A DNA stretch of 47,750 nt from Nakamurella silvestris. GTDB lineage: Bacteria > Actinomycetota > Actinomycetes > Mycobacteriales > Nakamurellaceae. Below are positions 7,872 through 16,610 of the stretch, piece by piece. The notes under the pieces are model-generated. The model was not told the DNA's origin. It saw only the letters and a list, made by a program, of their open reading frames with translations, and did not search any database. The position numbers and the translations under genes were made by a program. Location of the stretch: positions 1-47,750 of the forward strand of contig QXCQ01000152.1 of assembly GCA_003576535.1 (NCBI GenBank). The letters are read 5' to 3'. How positions within the stretch are numbered: position 1 is the first letter of the stretch; every line of letters begins with the position of its first letter.

Positions 7872-9671
7872 TCAGGCCACTCGGACCAGCTCGGAGCAGC
7901 CCAGGGTCTCGACGGCGAAGACCTCGGGCAGGATGCGGATGTAGGCCGCACCCTCCGTGACACCTGCCCAGAGGACGTCCTTCCGATGCCCGGTCAGGTC
8001 GCTCATCGCTCCGACGTAGCAGTTGGCCTTGGACTGGTAGTAGATCCCGGGGGTGATGTCCTTGCCGACGATGAAGGTCCCGTCGCCCGGAATGGTGCCG
8101 TCGGTGAACGGCCAGTTCGGTGTCTCGGAGACCAGTTTCCAGGTCCCGCAGCCTTCGGAGAAGAAGTAGGTGTCGGTGGTGAGGACCCGCATCAACCCGT
8201 ACCCCTTGGCCCGCCAGCTCTCCTTGCTGGTTCCCTGGGAATTGGATTTCGCCCACAAACACTCGGTTCGGGCCTTGAGTTTGACCCGGTACAGGCCAGG
8301 CCGGACGTCGGCATTGACCTTGAAAAGCCCGTCCCCGAAGGTTTTCGCGCCGCGCAGTGTGAACTTGACCGTCATCTTCTTCGGGGCGTGGGAGGTCCGC
8401 ACCGTGGTGCTCCCGAGGTACCGCACGTCCAGGGAGTAGGTGCCGACAGGGCGGATCGGCAGGGTGACCTTCGCCTTGCCTCCCTTGAGTTTTGCGGTCG
8501 CGACCGTCTTCCCCTTGATCCGTACGTGGATCGCGCCGGTCGGGGTCCCTGCCTTGCTCGTCACCTTCACGGTGAACCGGGCCTTCCGGTCGTGGGCCAC
8601 GGTCGGCAGCTTCCCGACCGTCACCTTGGAGGTGGCTTTGGAGACCGTCTGATCGACCGACCTGCTGACGGTGAGGTAATTCGAATCGCCGCGGTAGACG
8701 ACCGCAAGCTTCCGGGTTCCGGGTTTCCACTTCTTCGGCAGCGCGATGGAGGCGCGACCGGCCGACACCCTTCCGCTGGCCACCGTCGTGTTCTTGTACC
8801 GGATCGCAATCGTGCCGGTCGGGTGTGACCCGCTACCGGTGACCGCGACCTTCACGGTCCCGCGGCCGGGATACACGGCCTTGGAGGCAGTGGCTCGAAC
8901 GGCCGGTGTCGCCTTGGTGCGGCTGACCACCGATACCGCGGACGCCGGCGCGTGGCCGTCGTCGCCGGCATAGGTGACCGTGATCCGGTGACTGCCCGCA
9001 GCGGCGGTGGGGGCCAGTTTCACGGTGGCCCGCCCGCCGGTGAGAGCGGCGTCGGCCAGGGTCTTTCCACCCTCCAGCAGGGTGACCCTGCCAGTCGGAG
9101 TCGTGGTCCCGCCCGTCACGACGACCGTGATGACGGACGATTTCCCGTACACCGCCGTCGGAGCCTGGGCGGTGACGGTGCTCGCCGCCTTGACCACCGT
9201 CAACGTCACGGGTGTGCTGGTGGAGGGCTCGAAATCGGTGCCCGTCGGGGTGTAGTCGACCCGCACCTGGTGGGCGCCGACGGTGAGGCCGGCACCGTCC
9301 ACCGTCAGGGTCGCCGTACTGACGTCCGCGCCGACCGCCAGCGGAACCGCGGCACCGACGATCTCGTCGACCACCAGCGCGACCGCGCCGACGGGACCGG
9401 GTCCGGTAGCCGCACCGTCCGCAGAGGTGACCAGGACCTCGATGTCGGCGGAGGTGCCGACCGCCAGGGTTGCCGGCAGGGTGTGCGTGATGGCGGTGGC
9501 CAGGGCCGCGGCCGTGCTGTCCGGTGCCGGCAGCACCGGTCCGTTGATGGCGGGCACCTCTGCGACGGCGTTGACCGTGGACAGGGTGCCGGCGGTGAGG
9601 ACGACGGCGATCGTTGCCGCCACCAGCCTGGTCCCCATCGAGCGTGCACCGATGAATTCCTTGATGGACAT
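7872..9671 (-). CDS. secreted Ig-like repeat protein
   Basis: 599 residues. An N-terminal signal peptide (basic start, then TRLVAATIAVVLTAGTLSTVNAVA) is followed by about four tandem bacterial Ig-like (Big_3-type) beta domains of ~90-100 residues. They share motifs such as TPTGxxxx, AxLxxGxAxVxL and GTxxLxVxYxGD. The C-terminus holds two copies of another module: GDGLFKVNADVRPGLYRVK and GDGTFIVGKDITPGIYYQS, each followed by Cys/Trp-containing strands. It should be extracellular or wall-associated; no LPXTG sorting signal or C-terminal anchor is visible. I start at the ATG at 9671 because GGGGGAAA precedes it; an in-frame ATG at 9689 has no ribosome site. Role unknown, possibly adhesion or matrix. 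Confidence 0.85.
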   Translation of the reverse strand: MSIKEFIGARSMGTRLVAATIAVVLTAGTLSTVNAVAEVPAINGPVLPAPDSTAAALATAITHTLPATLAVGTSADIEVLVTSADGAATGPGPVGAVALVVDEIVGAAVPLAVGADVSTATLTVDGAGLTVGAHQVRVDYTPTGTDFEPSTSTPVTLTVVKAASTVTAQAPTAVYGKSSVITVVVTGGTTTPTGRVTLLEGGKTLADAALTGGRATVKLAPTAAAGSHRITVTYAGDDGHAPASAVSVVSRTKATPAVRATASKAVYPGRGTVKVAVTGSGSHPTGTIAIRYKNTTVASGRVSAGRASIALPKKWKPGTRKLAVVYRGDSNYLTVSRSVDQTVSKATSKVTVGKLPTVAHDRKARFTVKVTSKAGTPTGAIHVRIKGKTVATAKLKGGKAKVTLPIRPVGTYSLDVRYLGSTTVRTSHAPKKMTVKFTLRGAKTFGDGLFKVNADVRPGLYRVKLKARTECLWAKSNSQGTSKESWRAKGYGLMRVLTTDTYFFSEGCGTWKLVSETPNWPFTDGTIPGDGTFIVGKDITPGIYYQSKANCYVGAMSDLTGHRKDVLWAGVTEGAAYIRILPEVFAVETLGCSELVRVA

Positions 9672-9868
9672 CTGTGTTGTTTCCCCCATGCTTGAATCGC
9701 ATCCGTCGGACAGACGGCCGGTCGAGATTAGCGTGGACCGGCGTCGACGTCTCGTCCAATTCGCCGGAACGGGCGGTCACAGGAACCGCACAGCCTCCGA
9801 ACAGGTCAGGCAGGGCCGGGTCGGTCATTCTCGGATTGAGACCTTCCCGCACACACCAAGGAGTCCAG

Positions 9869-10918
9869 ATGAGCACCACACCGCCGCGGTACCAGGGACG
9901 AGCGTTGGTCCGCCCCGACGAGGAGCTGGTCGACCAGGGCCTGGGATTCGATGTGGTCACCCTGCTGGACCGCCGACAGCTGCTCAAGGCGGTCGGCCTC
10001 GGTGCCACAGCGCTGGGTCTGGCAGCCTGTGGTGTCGGCAACTCGACCTCCCCGTCCGCCACGTCGACCGCTGCTGCTGCTTCGTCCTCGGCGGGCACCT
10101 CCGCCGTCGAGATCCCGGACGAGACAGCAGGACCGTATCCGGGGGACGGATCGAACGGCGTCGACGTGTTGGAGGAGAGCGGAATCGTCCGTAGCGACCT
10201 CAGGTCCAGTTTCGGGACCGCCACCGCCACCGCAGAAGGCGTCCCGATGGACCTGGAACTGAGGATCATCGACATCGCAGGCGGGGGAGTGCCTTTCGCC
10301 GGTGTGGCGGTCTACGTCTGGCATTGCAACCGGGCCGGGGAGTACTCGATGTACTCCAGCGGTATCGAGGACCAGAACTACCTGCGGGGCGTCCAGATCG
10401 CCGATGCCGACGGCGTCGTCCGGTTCACCAGCATCTTCCCGGCCTGTTACTCGGGCCGGTGGCCCCACATCCACTTCGAGGTGTATCCGGACCAGGGCAG
10501 CATCACCGACGCCGCCAACGCCATCTCCACCTCCCAGGTCGCGCTGCCCCAGGACGTGTGCGAGGTGGTCTACGCCCAGCCCGGGTACGAAGCCTCGGTG
10601 GCGAACCTGGCCCAGGTCACCCTGCAGACCGACAACGTCTTCGGCGACGACGGCGGGGTGAACCAGATCGGAACCGTCACCGGTGATGTGACGGCCGGGT
10701 ACAGCGTGTCCCTGGTCGCCGGGGTCGACACCCGCACGACACCGACCGCCGGCAGCGCCCCCGCCGGAGGCGGAGCGGGCGCGGGACCCGGGGGTGCGCC
10801 CGGTGGTCAGCCGCCGGCCGGTGGGCCCGGTGGTGGACCGGGCGGACAGCCCCCGACCGGTGCCATGCCTACGGGTGCCGTGCCGACAGGTGCGGCGCCG
10901 ACCGGCACCTCGGCCTGA
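9869..10918 (+). CDS. Tat lipoprotein with intradiol dioxygenase-like domain
   Basis: 349 residues, ATG with AAGGAG 5 nt upstream. The twin arginine of DRRQLLKAVG (35-36), a hydrophobic stretch and the lipobox LAAC (C54) indicate Tat export of a folded, metal-loaded protein and lipid anchoring outside the membrane. Residues ~85-300 resemble the catalytic domain of intradiol ring-cleavage dioxygenases. The expected Fe(III) ligands are visible: Y159 (GEYS), Y194 (PACYSGR), H200 and H202 (WPHIHFEV). The last ~55 residues are Gly/Pro/Ala-rich and end in PTGAxPTGA-like repeats, perhaps a wall-spanning tail. Exported homologues are often annotated protocatechuate dioxygenase-like, but no aromatic-catabolism genes lie nearby, so the substrate is unknown. 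Confidence 0.88.
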   Translation: MSTTPPRYQGRALVRPDEELVDQGLGFDVVTLLDRRQLLKAVGLGATALGLAACGVGNSTSPSATSTAAAASSSAGTSAVEIPDETAGPYPGDGSNGVDVLEESGIVRSDLRSSFGTATATAEGVPMDLELRIIDIAGGGVPFAGVAVYVWHCNRAGEYSMYSSGIEDQNYLRGVQIADADGVVRFTSIFPACYSGRWPHIHFEVYPDQGSITDAANAISTSQVALPQDVCEVVYAQPGYEASVANLAQVTLQTDNVFGDDGGVNQIGTVTGDVTAGYSVSLVAGVDTRTTPTAGSAPAGGGAGAGPGGAPGGQPPAGGPGGGPGGQPPTGAMPTGAVPTGAAPTGTSA

Positions 10919-10939
10919 GCCGACTCGACCTGCCGCCGA

Positions 10940-12955
10940 TCAGCCCGCGAGCGCTTGACAACGGTCCAGCACAAATACGGCGCGCATCAACAGGGACGAC
11001 GGAACGGCGCCCGGTGCGTCGAGAAGGCTGCCGAGTACCCGCTCGACGGTGCTCATGGCCTGATCGCCGGCTTGCCGCCGCCGATCCGTCAGCAGTTGCC
11101 GCCGGCGGTCGGTCAGCACATGGCTGCCGGTTGCGGCCATTTCCTCGATGACGTCCAGGACGGCCGAACACAGGGCCGTCGCCGGATCCGCCGATGGCTC
11201 GTCGAAGTGACCGGCCGAGCGGCCGGCTGATCGGCGGAAGCGGGCCCGAAGCGCCTCCAGACGGGACAGGTCCACTGCGGCCGGGGCCGCGAAATCCAGG
11301 GCCGTCAGGCGCAGTCCCTGCCGGCCCCGGGTGAACACACTGGACGGTTCGTACACCGTCCGACCCTCGCTCCGTCGGGTATGGACCAGGACGAACTGCA
11401 CGTCGGCCCGGCTCTCGACCAGCCGGGCCAATGCGGCCGCACGCTCCTCGGTCACCGGTCCGACCGGGATCCTGGTGATCAGCAGCATCCCGTCGGCGTC
11501 CTCCAACGGCCAGCACAGTTCCTGGGTGATCTCGTCGATGACGAGGTCGCCGGTGGCGGACGGGGCCAACAGGTGCGGCCGGCGACTGGTCGGGCCGGTC
11601 AGACCGTGCTGGAAAAGACCTGCGGTAGCTACTGTCTCGGGCCAGCGTCGGACCGCCACACGGGTCAGTTCGGCCTCGTCGAAGGGGCCGAGGGGCTGTA
11701 TCCCACCAGTGGTGGTCGGTGACAACTCCTCGTCCGCGGTCGCCCGTGGGGCATCCAGCCGGAACGGACCCGCACACAGGTCGGGGACGGTCGCACCCCA
11801 CAGGAGTGCGGTCGACCGTCCTCGGCGGAAGGCGGGATCGGCGCCGCCGGCGGCCCGGGCCGCCGTCACGGTGGTGATCTCCCCGGCCTCTCGCTGCCAC
11901 ACCGCCGCCGTCACCCCACGGGCGCCCTGCGGGGTCTGCCACCACAGAGCCCCGAGCGGCACCAGGTCGAGGGACCCCACGGCTCGGAAGGTTCGCCGAA
12001 CGGCGCCGAGCAGCTTGGGCAGCTGCTCGGGACCTGCCCGTTCCAGGGCCTCGGCGAGTGCCCAGACCTGGGCGAGCGCGATCACCGCCGCCCGCTCCGA
12101 CGCATCGTCCCGGTGGGCGGCGACCGCGCCGATCACGGCAGCGCTCTCGCTGATCCTGCGGGACAACAGGATCAGGCCGGCCGCGCGGGCGCGAAGGCCG
12201 ACGGTCGCCAGGGGATCGGCGGCGTCCGAGGACAGGTGGGCCAGACCGGAGCTCAGCAGGGTGGTGACGGCCGACCTGGTCAGCACCAGGGTCTGGTGTT
12301 GCTCCGTGGTGAGCCCGGTCGCCGGTCCGGTGTCCGACGGCCAGGTCCAGGGCCTGCCCTCCGCGGCGAACAGGTCCCGGACGGCGCAGAGGTGGTCAAC
12401 CGCCCGGGTCCCGGCCGGCGCATCCGACACCATGCCGGCCAGGCCCAGACCGGCGAGGTAGACGATCGCGGTGGCACGGCCGGCCGGCCGGATGAGCACC
12501 CGGTCGCCGTCGGGCTGGACGCTGCACGAGCGGACCGGTGTGGTGGCGGCCCGTCTTGTCACTGCCACGCCGGCCGCACGGCACAGCTCCAGCGGGTCCG
12601 AGGCCAACAATTCGTCCATCGCAAGGGACAGGGACACCGCCGTCGGCGTGCCGGGCCCGGACGCAGCGACGGGAAGGCCGCCGTTCCCGGACACATCGAC
12701 GCCTGTCCCGGCCGAGCCGGAACCGTTCTCCCGCAGCCAGATCAGAGCCGCGACGATGTGCAGGCAGACACCGGTGGCCGGGCAAGGACAGCGGGCGGCG
12801 GCCGGGCCCTGGGCAAGGCGCTCGACCGTGACACCGCCGATCGTGACGGCATCGCCCGCAGCGACGAAGGTCTCGCGGGCCACCATCCTGTGCGCCTGCC
12901 GCACCAGACCGGGACTGCTTGCCAGGGCCAGGATCTCGTCCGGACAGGTATTCAT
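10940..12955 (-). CDS. SWIM zinc-finger protein, YehQ-like
   Basis: 671 residues. Near the N-terminus is a SWIM zinc finger CxCx5CxH: C56, C58, C64 and H66 in RCPCPATGVCLHIVAAL. The remaining ~600 residues are a mainly helical, beta-punctuated region without a motif I recognise. SWIM fingers mediate DNA or protein binding. The ATG at 12955 overlaps the VWA gene's stop as ATGA; the frame stays open another ~470 bp over the VWA gene but that part is a shadow. It is the last of five overlapping genes (DUF4132, MoxR, DUF5682, VWA, SWIM), the same order as yehI-L-M-P-Q in E. coli. Function unknown; it probably acts with the MoxR/VWA pair. Confidence 0.88.
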   Translation of the reverse strand: MNTCPDEILALASSPGLVRQAHRMVARETFVAAGDAVTIGGVTVERLAQGPAAARCPCPATGVCLHIVAALIWLRENGSGSAGTGVDVSGNGGLPVAASGPGTPTAVSLSLAMDELLASDPLELCRAAGVAVTRRAATTPVRSCSVQPDGDRVLIRPAGRATAIVYLAGLGLAGMVSDAPAGTRAVDHLCAVRDLFAAEGRPWTWPSDTGPATGLTTEQHQTLVLTRSAVTTLLSSGLAHLSSDAADPLATVGLRARAAGLILLSRRISESAAVIGAVAAHRDDASERAAVIALAQVWALAEALERAGPEQLPKLLGAVRRTFRAVGSLDLVPLGALWWQTPQGARGVTAAVWQREAGEITTVTAARAAGGADPAFRRGRSTALLWGATVPDLCAGPFRLDAPRATADEELSPTTTGGIQPLGPFDEAELTRVAVRRWPETVATAGLFQHGLTGPTSRRPHLLAPSATGDLVIDEITQELCWPLEDADGMLLITRIPVGPVTEERAAALARLVESRADVQFVLVHTRRSEGRTVYEPSSVFTRGRQGLRLTALDFAAPAAVDLSRLEALRARFRRSAGRSAGHFDEPSADPATALCSAVLDVIEEMAATGSHVLTDRRRQLLTDRRRQAGDQAMSTVERVLGSLLDAPGAVPSSLLMRAVFVLDRCQALAG

Positions 12956-14103
12956 CGCATCACCTCGCCGAGCCATTCGGCGAAATGTTCGGGGGTGAGC
13001 GCCGCGACCGACATCCCACGAGCGGCCAACCGGGCGCCGACCTCGGGATCGTGCACCGGATCGGCGTTCTCGTCCAGAGCGGCGATCCCGAGCAGGGTGA
13101 CACCGGCCTCGACCATCCGGCCGACCGTCGCCAACAGTGCGGAGACCGAACCCCCTTCCTCGAAGTCGCTGATCACGGCGACGACGGTACGCGCCGGACG
13201 GCGGACGAGGGTTTCGCAGTACCCCAGCGCGCGGGCGATGTCGGTCCCCCCGCCGAGCTGGGCCGTCATCAGGACCTCCACCGGGTCCGCCGCCAGGTGC
13301 GACATGTCGACCACATTGGTGTCGAACAGGATCAACGAGCAGTTCACCCCCGGCAGGGCTGCCAGAACACTCGCGCACACCGCGCTGAACAGCACCGAGC
13401 TCGCCATGGAGGCGCTCTGGTCGACACACAGGATCACGTCCCAGGGAACGGTTCGCCGGACCCGGGCGTTGAACTTCACCTCGCTGATGACCAGGCGTCC
13501 GTCGGGGCCGCGGTTCTTCAGGTTCGCCGCGATCGTCCGGCGCCAGTCGAAGTTCTGCGAGATCCGTTGGGGGGACTGCCGGGACCGGTCGCGACGACCG
13601 GAGAGGGCCGCGGTGAAACGCGGGCGCACCACAGCGACGATCTCGGCCACCACCCGGGAGATCACCATCCGTACCCCGGCCTCCACCGACCGGTCCAGCT
13701 TCCCGCGGATGCTCATCAGTGCTGTCGCCAGCTCGCGGCTGGGGGTGAGCGTCTGCGCCGTCACTTCGTCGGCCAGCAGCTCTGTCAGTCCGTAGCGTTC
13801 GATGGCCTGCACCTGCATACGTTCGAAGGTGCTGCGGGGGAACAGCTCCCGAGCGGTGTTGAGCCAGTTGAGTGCAGTGGGTGCCGACGGGTCGAGGGAG
13901 CCGCCCTGCCCGGGTTCATGTCGATGCCCGCGGGAGCGGTACTCCCGGTCGTACAAGTAGGCCAGGGCCTGATCCAGTGTTCGATCGCCGCCCTCGAGGG
14001 CGATAGGGATGGTGGGCTCGGCATACCGCCCCAGGACCAGCCGCCAGCGCCGGGCGGACTCCTGCTCCTCGCCGGGAACTCCGGCACGTTGTCGGTCCGT
14101 CAT
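12952..14103 (-). CDS. VWA-domain protein, YehP-like (MoxR partner)
   Basis: 383 residues, close to the ~378 of E. coli YehP. The first ~215 residues are helical. The von Willebrand factor A domain begins at about 220 with an intact MIDAS: DQSAS (D228-S232) in VILCVDQSASMASS, the Thr in LGGGTDIARAL (T287), and the acidic VVAVISDFEEGG strand. The domain should bind Mg2+ and a partner protein through an acidic residue, as in MoxR-VWA chaperone pairs. No signal peptide is present, so it is cytoplasmic. The start overlaps the DUF5682 stop as ATGA and its own stop overlaps the SWIM gene, implying coupled translation and defined stoichiometry. Confidence 0.92.
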   Translation of the reverse strand: MTDRQRAGVPGEEQESARRWRLVLGRYAEPTIPIALEGGDRTLDQALAYLYDREYRSRGHRHEPGQGGSLDPSAPTALNWLNTARELFPRSTFERMQVQAIERYGLTELLADEVTAQTLTPSRELATALMSIRGKLDRSVEAGVRMVISRVVAEIVAVVRPRFTAALSGRRDRSRQSPQRISQNFDWRRTIAANLKNRGPDGRLVISEVKFNARVRRTVPWDVILCVDQSASMASSVLFSAVCASVLAALPGVNCSLILFDTNVVDMSHLAADPVEVLMTAQLGGGTDIARALGYCETLVRRPARTVVAVISDFEEGGSVSALLATVGRMVEAGVTLLGIAALDENADPVHDPEVGARLAARGMSVAALTPEHFAEWLGEVMR

Positions 14104-16610
14104 GTCCCGGTCCAGTCCGCGAGGCCGTCCTCGGCCAGGGATTCCCGCAAGGACAGCTCCAGTCGACGTCCCCGTTCCAGGTCCGCCGCCGTCAGCTCGT
14201 GATGTCGCACGTTGAGGTCGTCGGACCGGGCGTCGATGCCGCCGAGCGCGGTGACCTGCTCGGCCAGTCGTGCCGTCTCCCGGGGCTTGAGCCAGGTGAA
14301 GGCGCGTCGCAGCTCCGGCAGATATCCCAGGAACTGCTCGGCAGGAAGGGTGATCAGCGCACGGTGCACCACGGACAACAGCTCGGGGGAATGCAGCAGC
14401 AGATCGGGGGTGGCCTTCATGAAACCGGTCAGATACCGCACGGCCCGTTCGACATCGGCACCCGTACGGAGCTGGGCGGACAACCCGGCACCCAGATCCT
14501 CCTCGGTCCCAGATCCGTCGACGACGGCCAGTCCGGTCAGTGCCCCGGCGATCGCCGCGTTCGGCGAGGCCCGCAACCGGAGGAGCTCGCGGGTGATCGG
14601 GGACCCTGTGGGTCTCTCCTGTCCCGGGCGCAGGAGCACGGCGAGATCGCCGTCCAGCCGCCGGACGGCCAGCAGCGCGTCCACGGTCTCCTCGTCGTCC
14701 TCGACGCTCCCCTCACCCAAGGTCGAGAGCAGGTAGGCGACAACAGGTTCGACCCTGGTCAGGAGGTCATCGATCCACGCGGCCTCGCCCAGGTCGAGCT
14801 GATCCCGTGCCTGGCGTAGCCCGACCAGTCGCCGGCCGGCCGAGATCACCGAAGCCAGCGAGGGATCCTCCTGGAGATGCGTTCGCACGAGTTCGGCCAA
14901 CCCTGCGGAGTGTTCGCTCAGACCCATCACCGCGGCCTGGATCAACACCTGGACCGCGTGGTTCGCCGACCGGCGGGCCGCCGTGGTGTCCACCGCCAGT
15001 TCCAACCCCCGAAGGCGCGAGAGCGCGATCTCGTCGACGGTGGAACCCTCCTCGGCGAGGTCGAGCAGTTCCGCCTCGGTCATCGGGGTCCACGCGTAGT
15101 CCCATTCCTCGTACAACAGGCCAAGGCCCGTACCGCCGACGAGATCCGGCCCGGCTGTCCTCCGGGCGAATCCGGTGCCCAGGAAGGACATCGCGGTCAG
15201 GAACCGGCTCCGTCGGCGGTGTCGGGGGTTCCGGCGCAGATCGAGACTGGTGTGCCGGGTGTCGCTGTCGGTGAGGTTCAGCCGCAGGTCCTCGGCCCGT
15301 CGCCGGGTGTCGGCGATGATGGGTGGGGCCGGGGTACCGGCGGGAACGCTGCCCTGTCCCAGACCGGTGAAACCAGCCTCGAGAGCCTCACGCAGCGCCG
15401 GTGAAGGCCCCGCGTCGTCCTTGACGAAGCAGGAGGTGACGGCATCGAGGACATCGGTGCGGCCGGGTGCCGGGTGACCACGCAGCTCCGCCAGACGCCA
15501 GGCATGGGCCGCTGCGGCGGACACGTCGGCGACGCCGAGCACCTCGGAGGTACCCGCCCGGCTCGTGTGGTGCGCGATGTCGACCAGCATCTCCACGGTC
15601 GGGTCGGCGGGGTCGGCCGGGTCGGCTGTGCCGGAGAGCCCGGCCCAGACACGGTGGTACCAGCCGGGTGACGGCATACCCGCGCTGTAGCCGCCCAGGG
15701 CGTCGAGGCGTCGGAAGTCGTAGCGGATCAGCCAGGAGCTCCCGGCGTCGACCGGGGCGGGCGGGTGCCCTCCCTGGGGCGCGGCCTCACGGACCACCGC
15801 ACCGAGGTCGGAGCCGGCGAGCGCCTCGATGAGGGCGAGGGTGTGGAAGGCACCGGTCACCACCACCACCGGTCCGTCGGACCGCTGCCGGTGCTCGGCG
15901 ATCCTGGCCGCCATCAGGGACTCCCGGGCGATGGAACCCTCGCCCCGCAGTACCGGCAGTTCGTAGTCCGAGCGGGCCAGCGCGCTCCACACGAACACAT
16001 CGCCGAACACGCGCCGCCAGTTCCTCAACTCGGCCGGGGTACGGAGCTCGAAGAGGTGATCCCAGAGCTCGTCGTGGTCGCGGCAGTGTTCGAGGCGGGC
16101 CAGGGCCTGCAGGGTGGTGCTGTGCGCGAGGTGGCGTTCCTGTTGAATGCTGCGGCTTTCCGCGTCCTGGTCCACCCGGCGGGAGGCCGACGCCCAGGGA
16201 AGGTCGATGAAGGCCACCTCGGCACCGCCGGCGGCACCTGATCGGAGGGCGACCCATTCGGGGGAGAACTCGGCCAACGGGTAGAAACCGGTCGTCGTCC
16301 GACCACCGGGCTCGCGATGGTGGCTCAGGACGGCCACCGGGGGGACAGTTCCCGGATCGATCAGCTGGGGGAGCAGATGGGTGTACTCCTCCGGACCCTC
16401 GATCAGGATCACCGCGGGCGCGAGATCGGTCAGTTGCGCCCTGAGTGCCACGGAGCAGGCGGGGCTGTGGTGACGGATCGGGGCGAAGTGGATCCCGTCG
16501 GCCCGCAACTGCTCCACCAGTACCAGGGCCCGACGCAACCGATCGGGAAGGTCGATCTCCGGCAGGACCCCGCCCGCCGACCGGTCAGTGCCAGAGATCG
16601 GCGGCGGCAC
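14100..16610 (-). CDS. DUF5682 family protein, YehM-like
   Basis: 836 residues from the GTG at 16610. The signature FAPIRHHSPACSVAL lies near residue 42, followed by a VILIEGPEEY strand; these are the conserved N-terminal motifs of DUF5682. A later block, VVVVTGAFHTLALIEAL, also looks conserved. The C-terminal half is largely helical. The start is my choice: GTG at 16610 is preceded by GGAAGGA and overlaps the MoxR gene by 26 bp. The frame is open to 16691, which would give a 106-bp overlap, and CTG-type starts further in cannot be excluded. The RHH...EGP pattern suggests an active-site-like pocket, but no activity is established. It sits between the MoxR ATPase and VWA genes, as yehM does. 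Confidence 0.88.
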   Translation of the reverse strand: MPPPISGTDRSAGGVLPEIDLPDRLRRALVLVEQLRADGIHFAPIRHHSPACSVALRAQLTDLAPAVILIEGPEEYTHLLPQLIDPGTVPPVAVLSHHREPGGRTTTGFYPLAEFSPEWVALRSGAAGGAEVAFIDLPWASASRRVDQDAESRSIQQERHLAHSTTLQALARLEHCRDHDELWDHLFELRTPAELRNWRRVFGDVFVWSALARSDYELPVLRGEGSIARESLMAARIAEHRQRSDGPVVVVTGAFHTLALIEALAGSDLGAVVREAAPQGGHPPAPVDAGSSWLIRYDFRRLDALGGYSAGMPSPGWYHRVWAGLSGTADPADPADPTVEMLVDIAHHTSRAGTSEVLGVADVSAAAAHAWRLAELRGHPAPGRTDVLDAVTSCFVKDDAGPSPALREALEAGFTGLGQGSVPAGTPAPPIIADTRRRAEDLRLNLTDSDTRHTSLDLRRNPRHRRRSRFLTAMSFLGTGFARRTAGPDLVGGTGLGLLYEEWDYAWTPMTEAELLDLAEEGSTVDEIALSRLRGLELAVDTTAARRSANHAVQVLIQAAVMGLSEHSAGLAELVRTHLQEDPSLASVISAGRRLVGLRQARDQLDLGEAAWIDDLLTRVEPVVAYLLSTLGEGSVEDDEETVDALLAVRRLDGDLAVLLRPGQERPTGSPITRELLRLRASPNAAIAGALTGLAVVDGSGTEEDLGAGLSAQLRTGADVERAVRYLTGFMKATPDLLLHSPELLSVVHRALITLPAEQFLGYLPELRRAFTWLKPRETARLAEQVTALGGIDARSDDLNVRHHELTAADLERGRRLELSLRESLAEDGLADWTGT

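Noticed and set aside
9869-10918. Protocatechuate or catechol dioxygenase of an aromatic degradation pathway
   Set aside because: The protein is a Tat lipoprotein and no beta-ketoadipate pathway genes occur in the window.
12113-13795. 560-aa plus-strand open frame antisense to the SWIM and VWA genes
   Set aside because: The minus-strand genes have intact MIDAS and SWIM motifs and ATGA coupling, while this frame shows Ser/Arg-rich random sequence.
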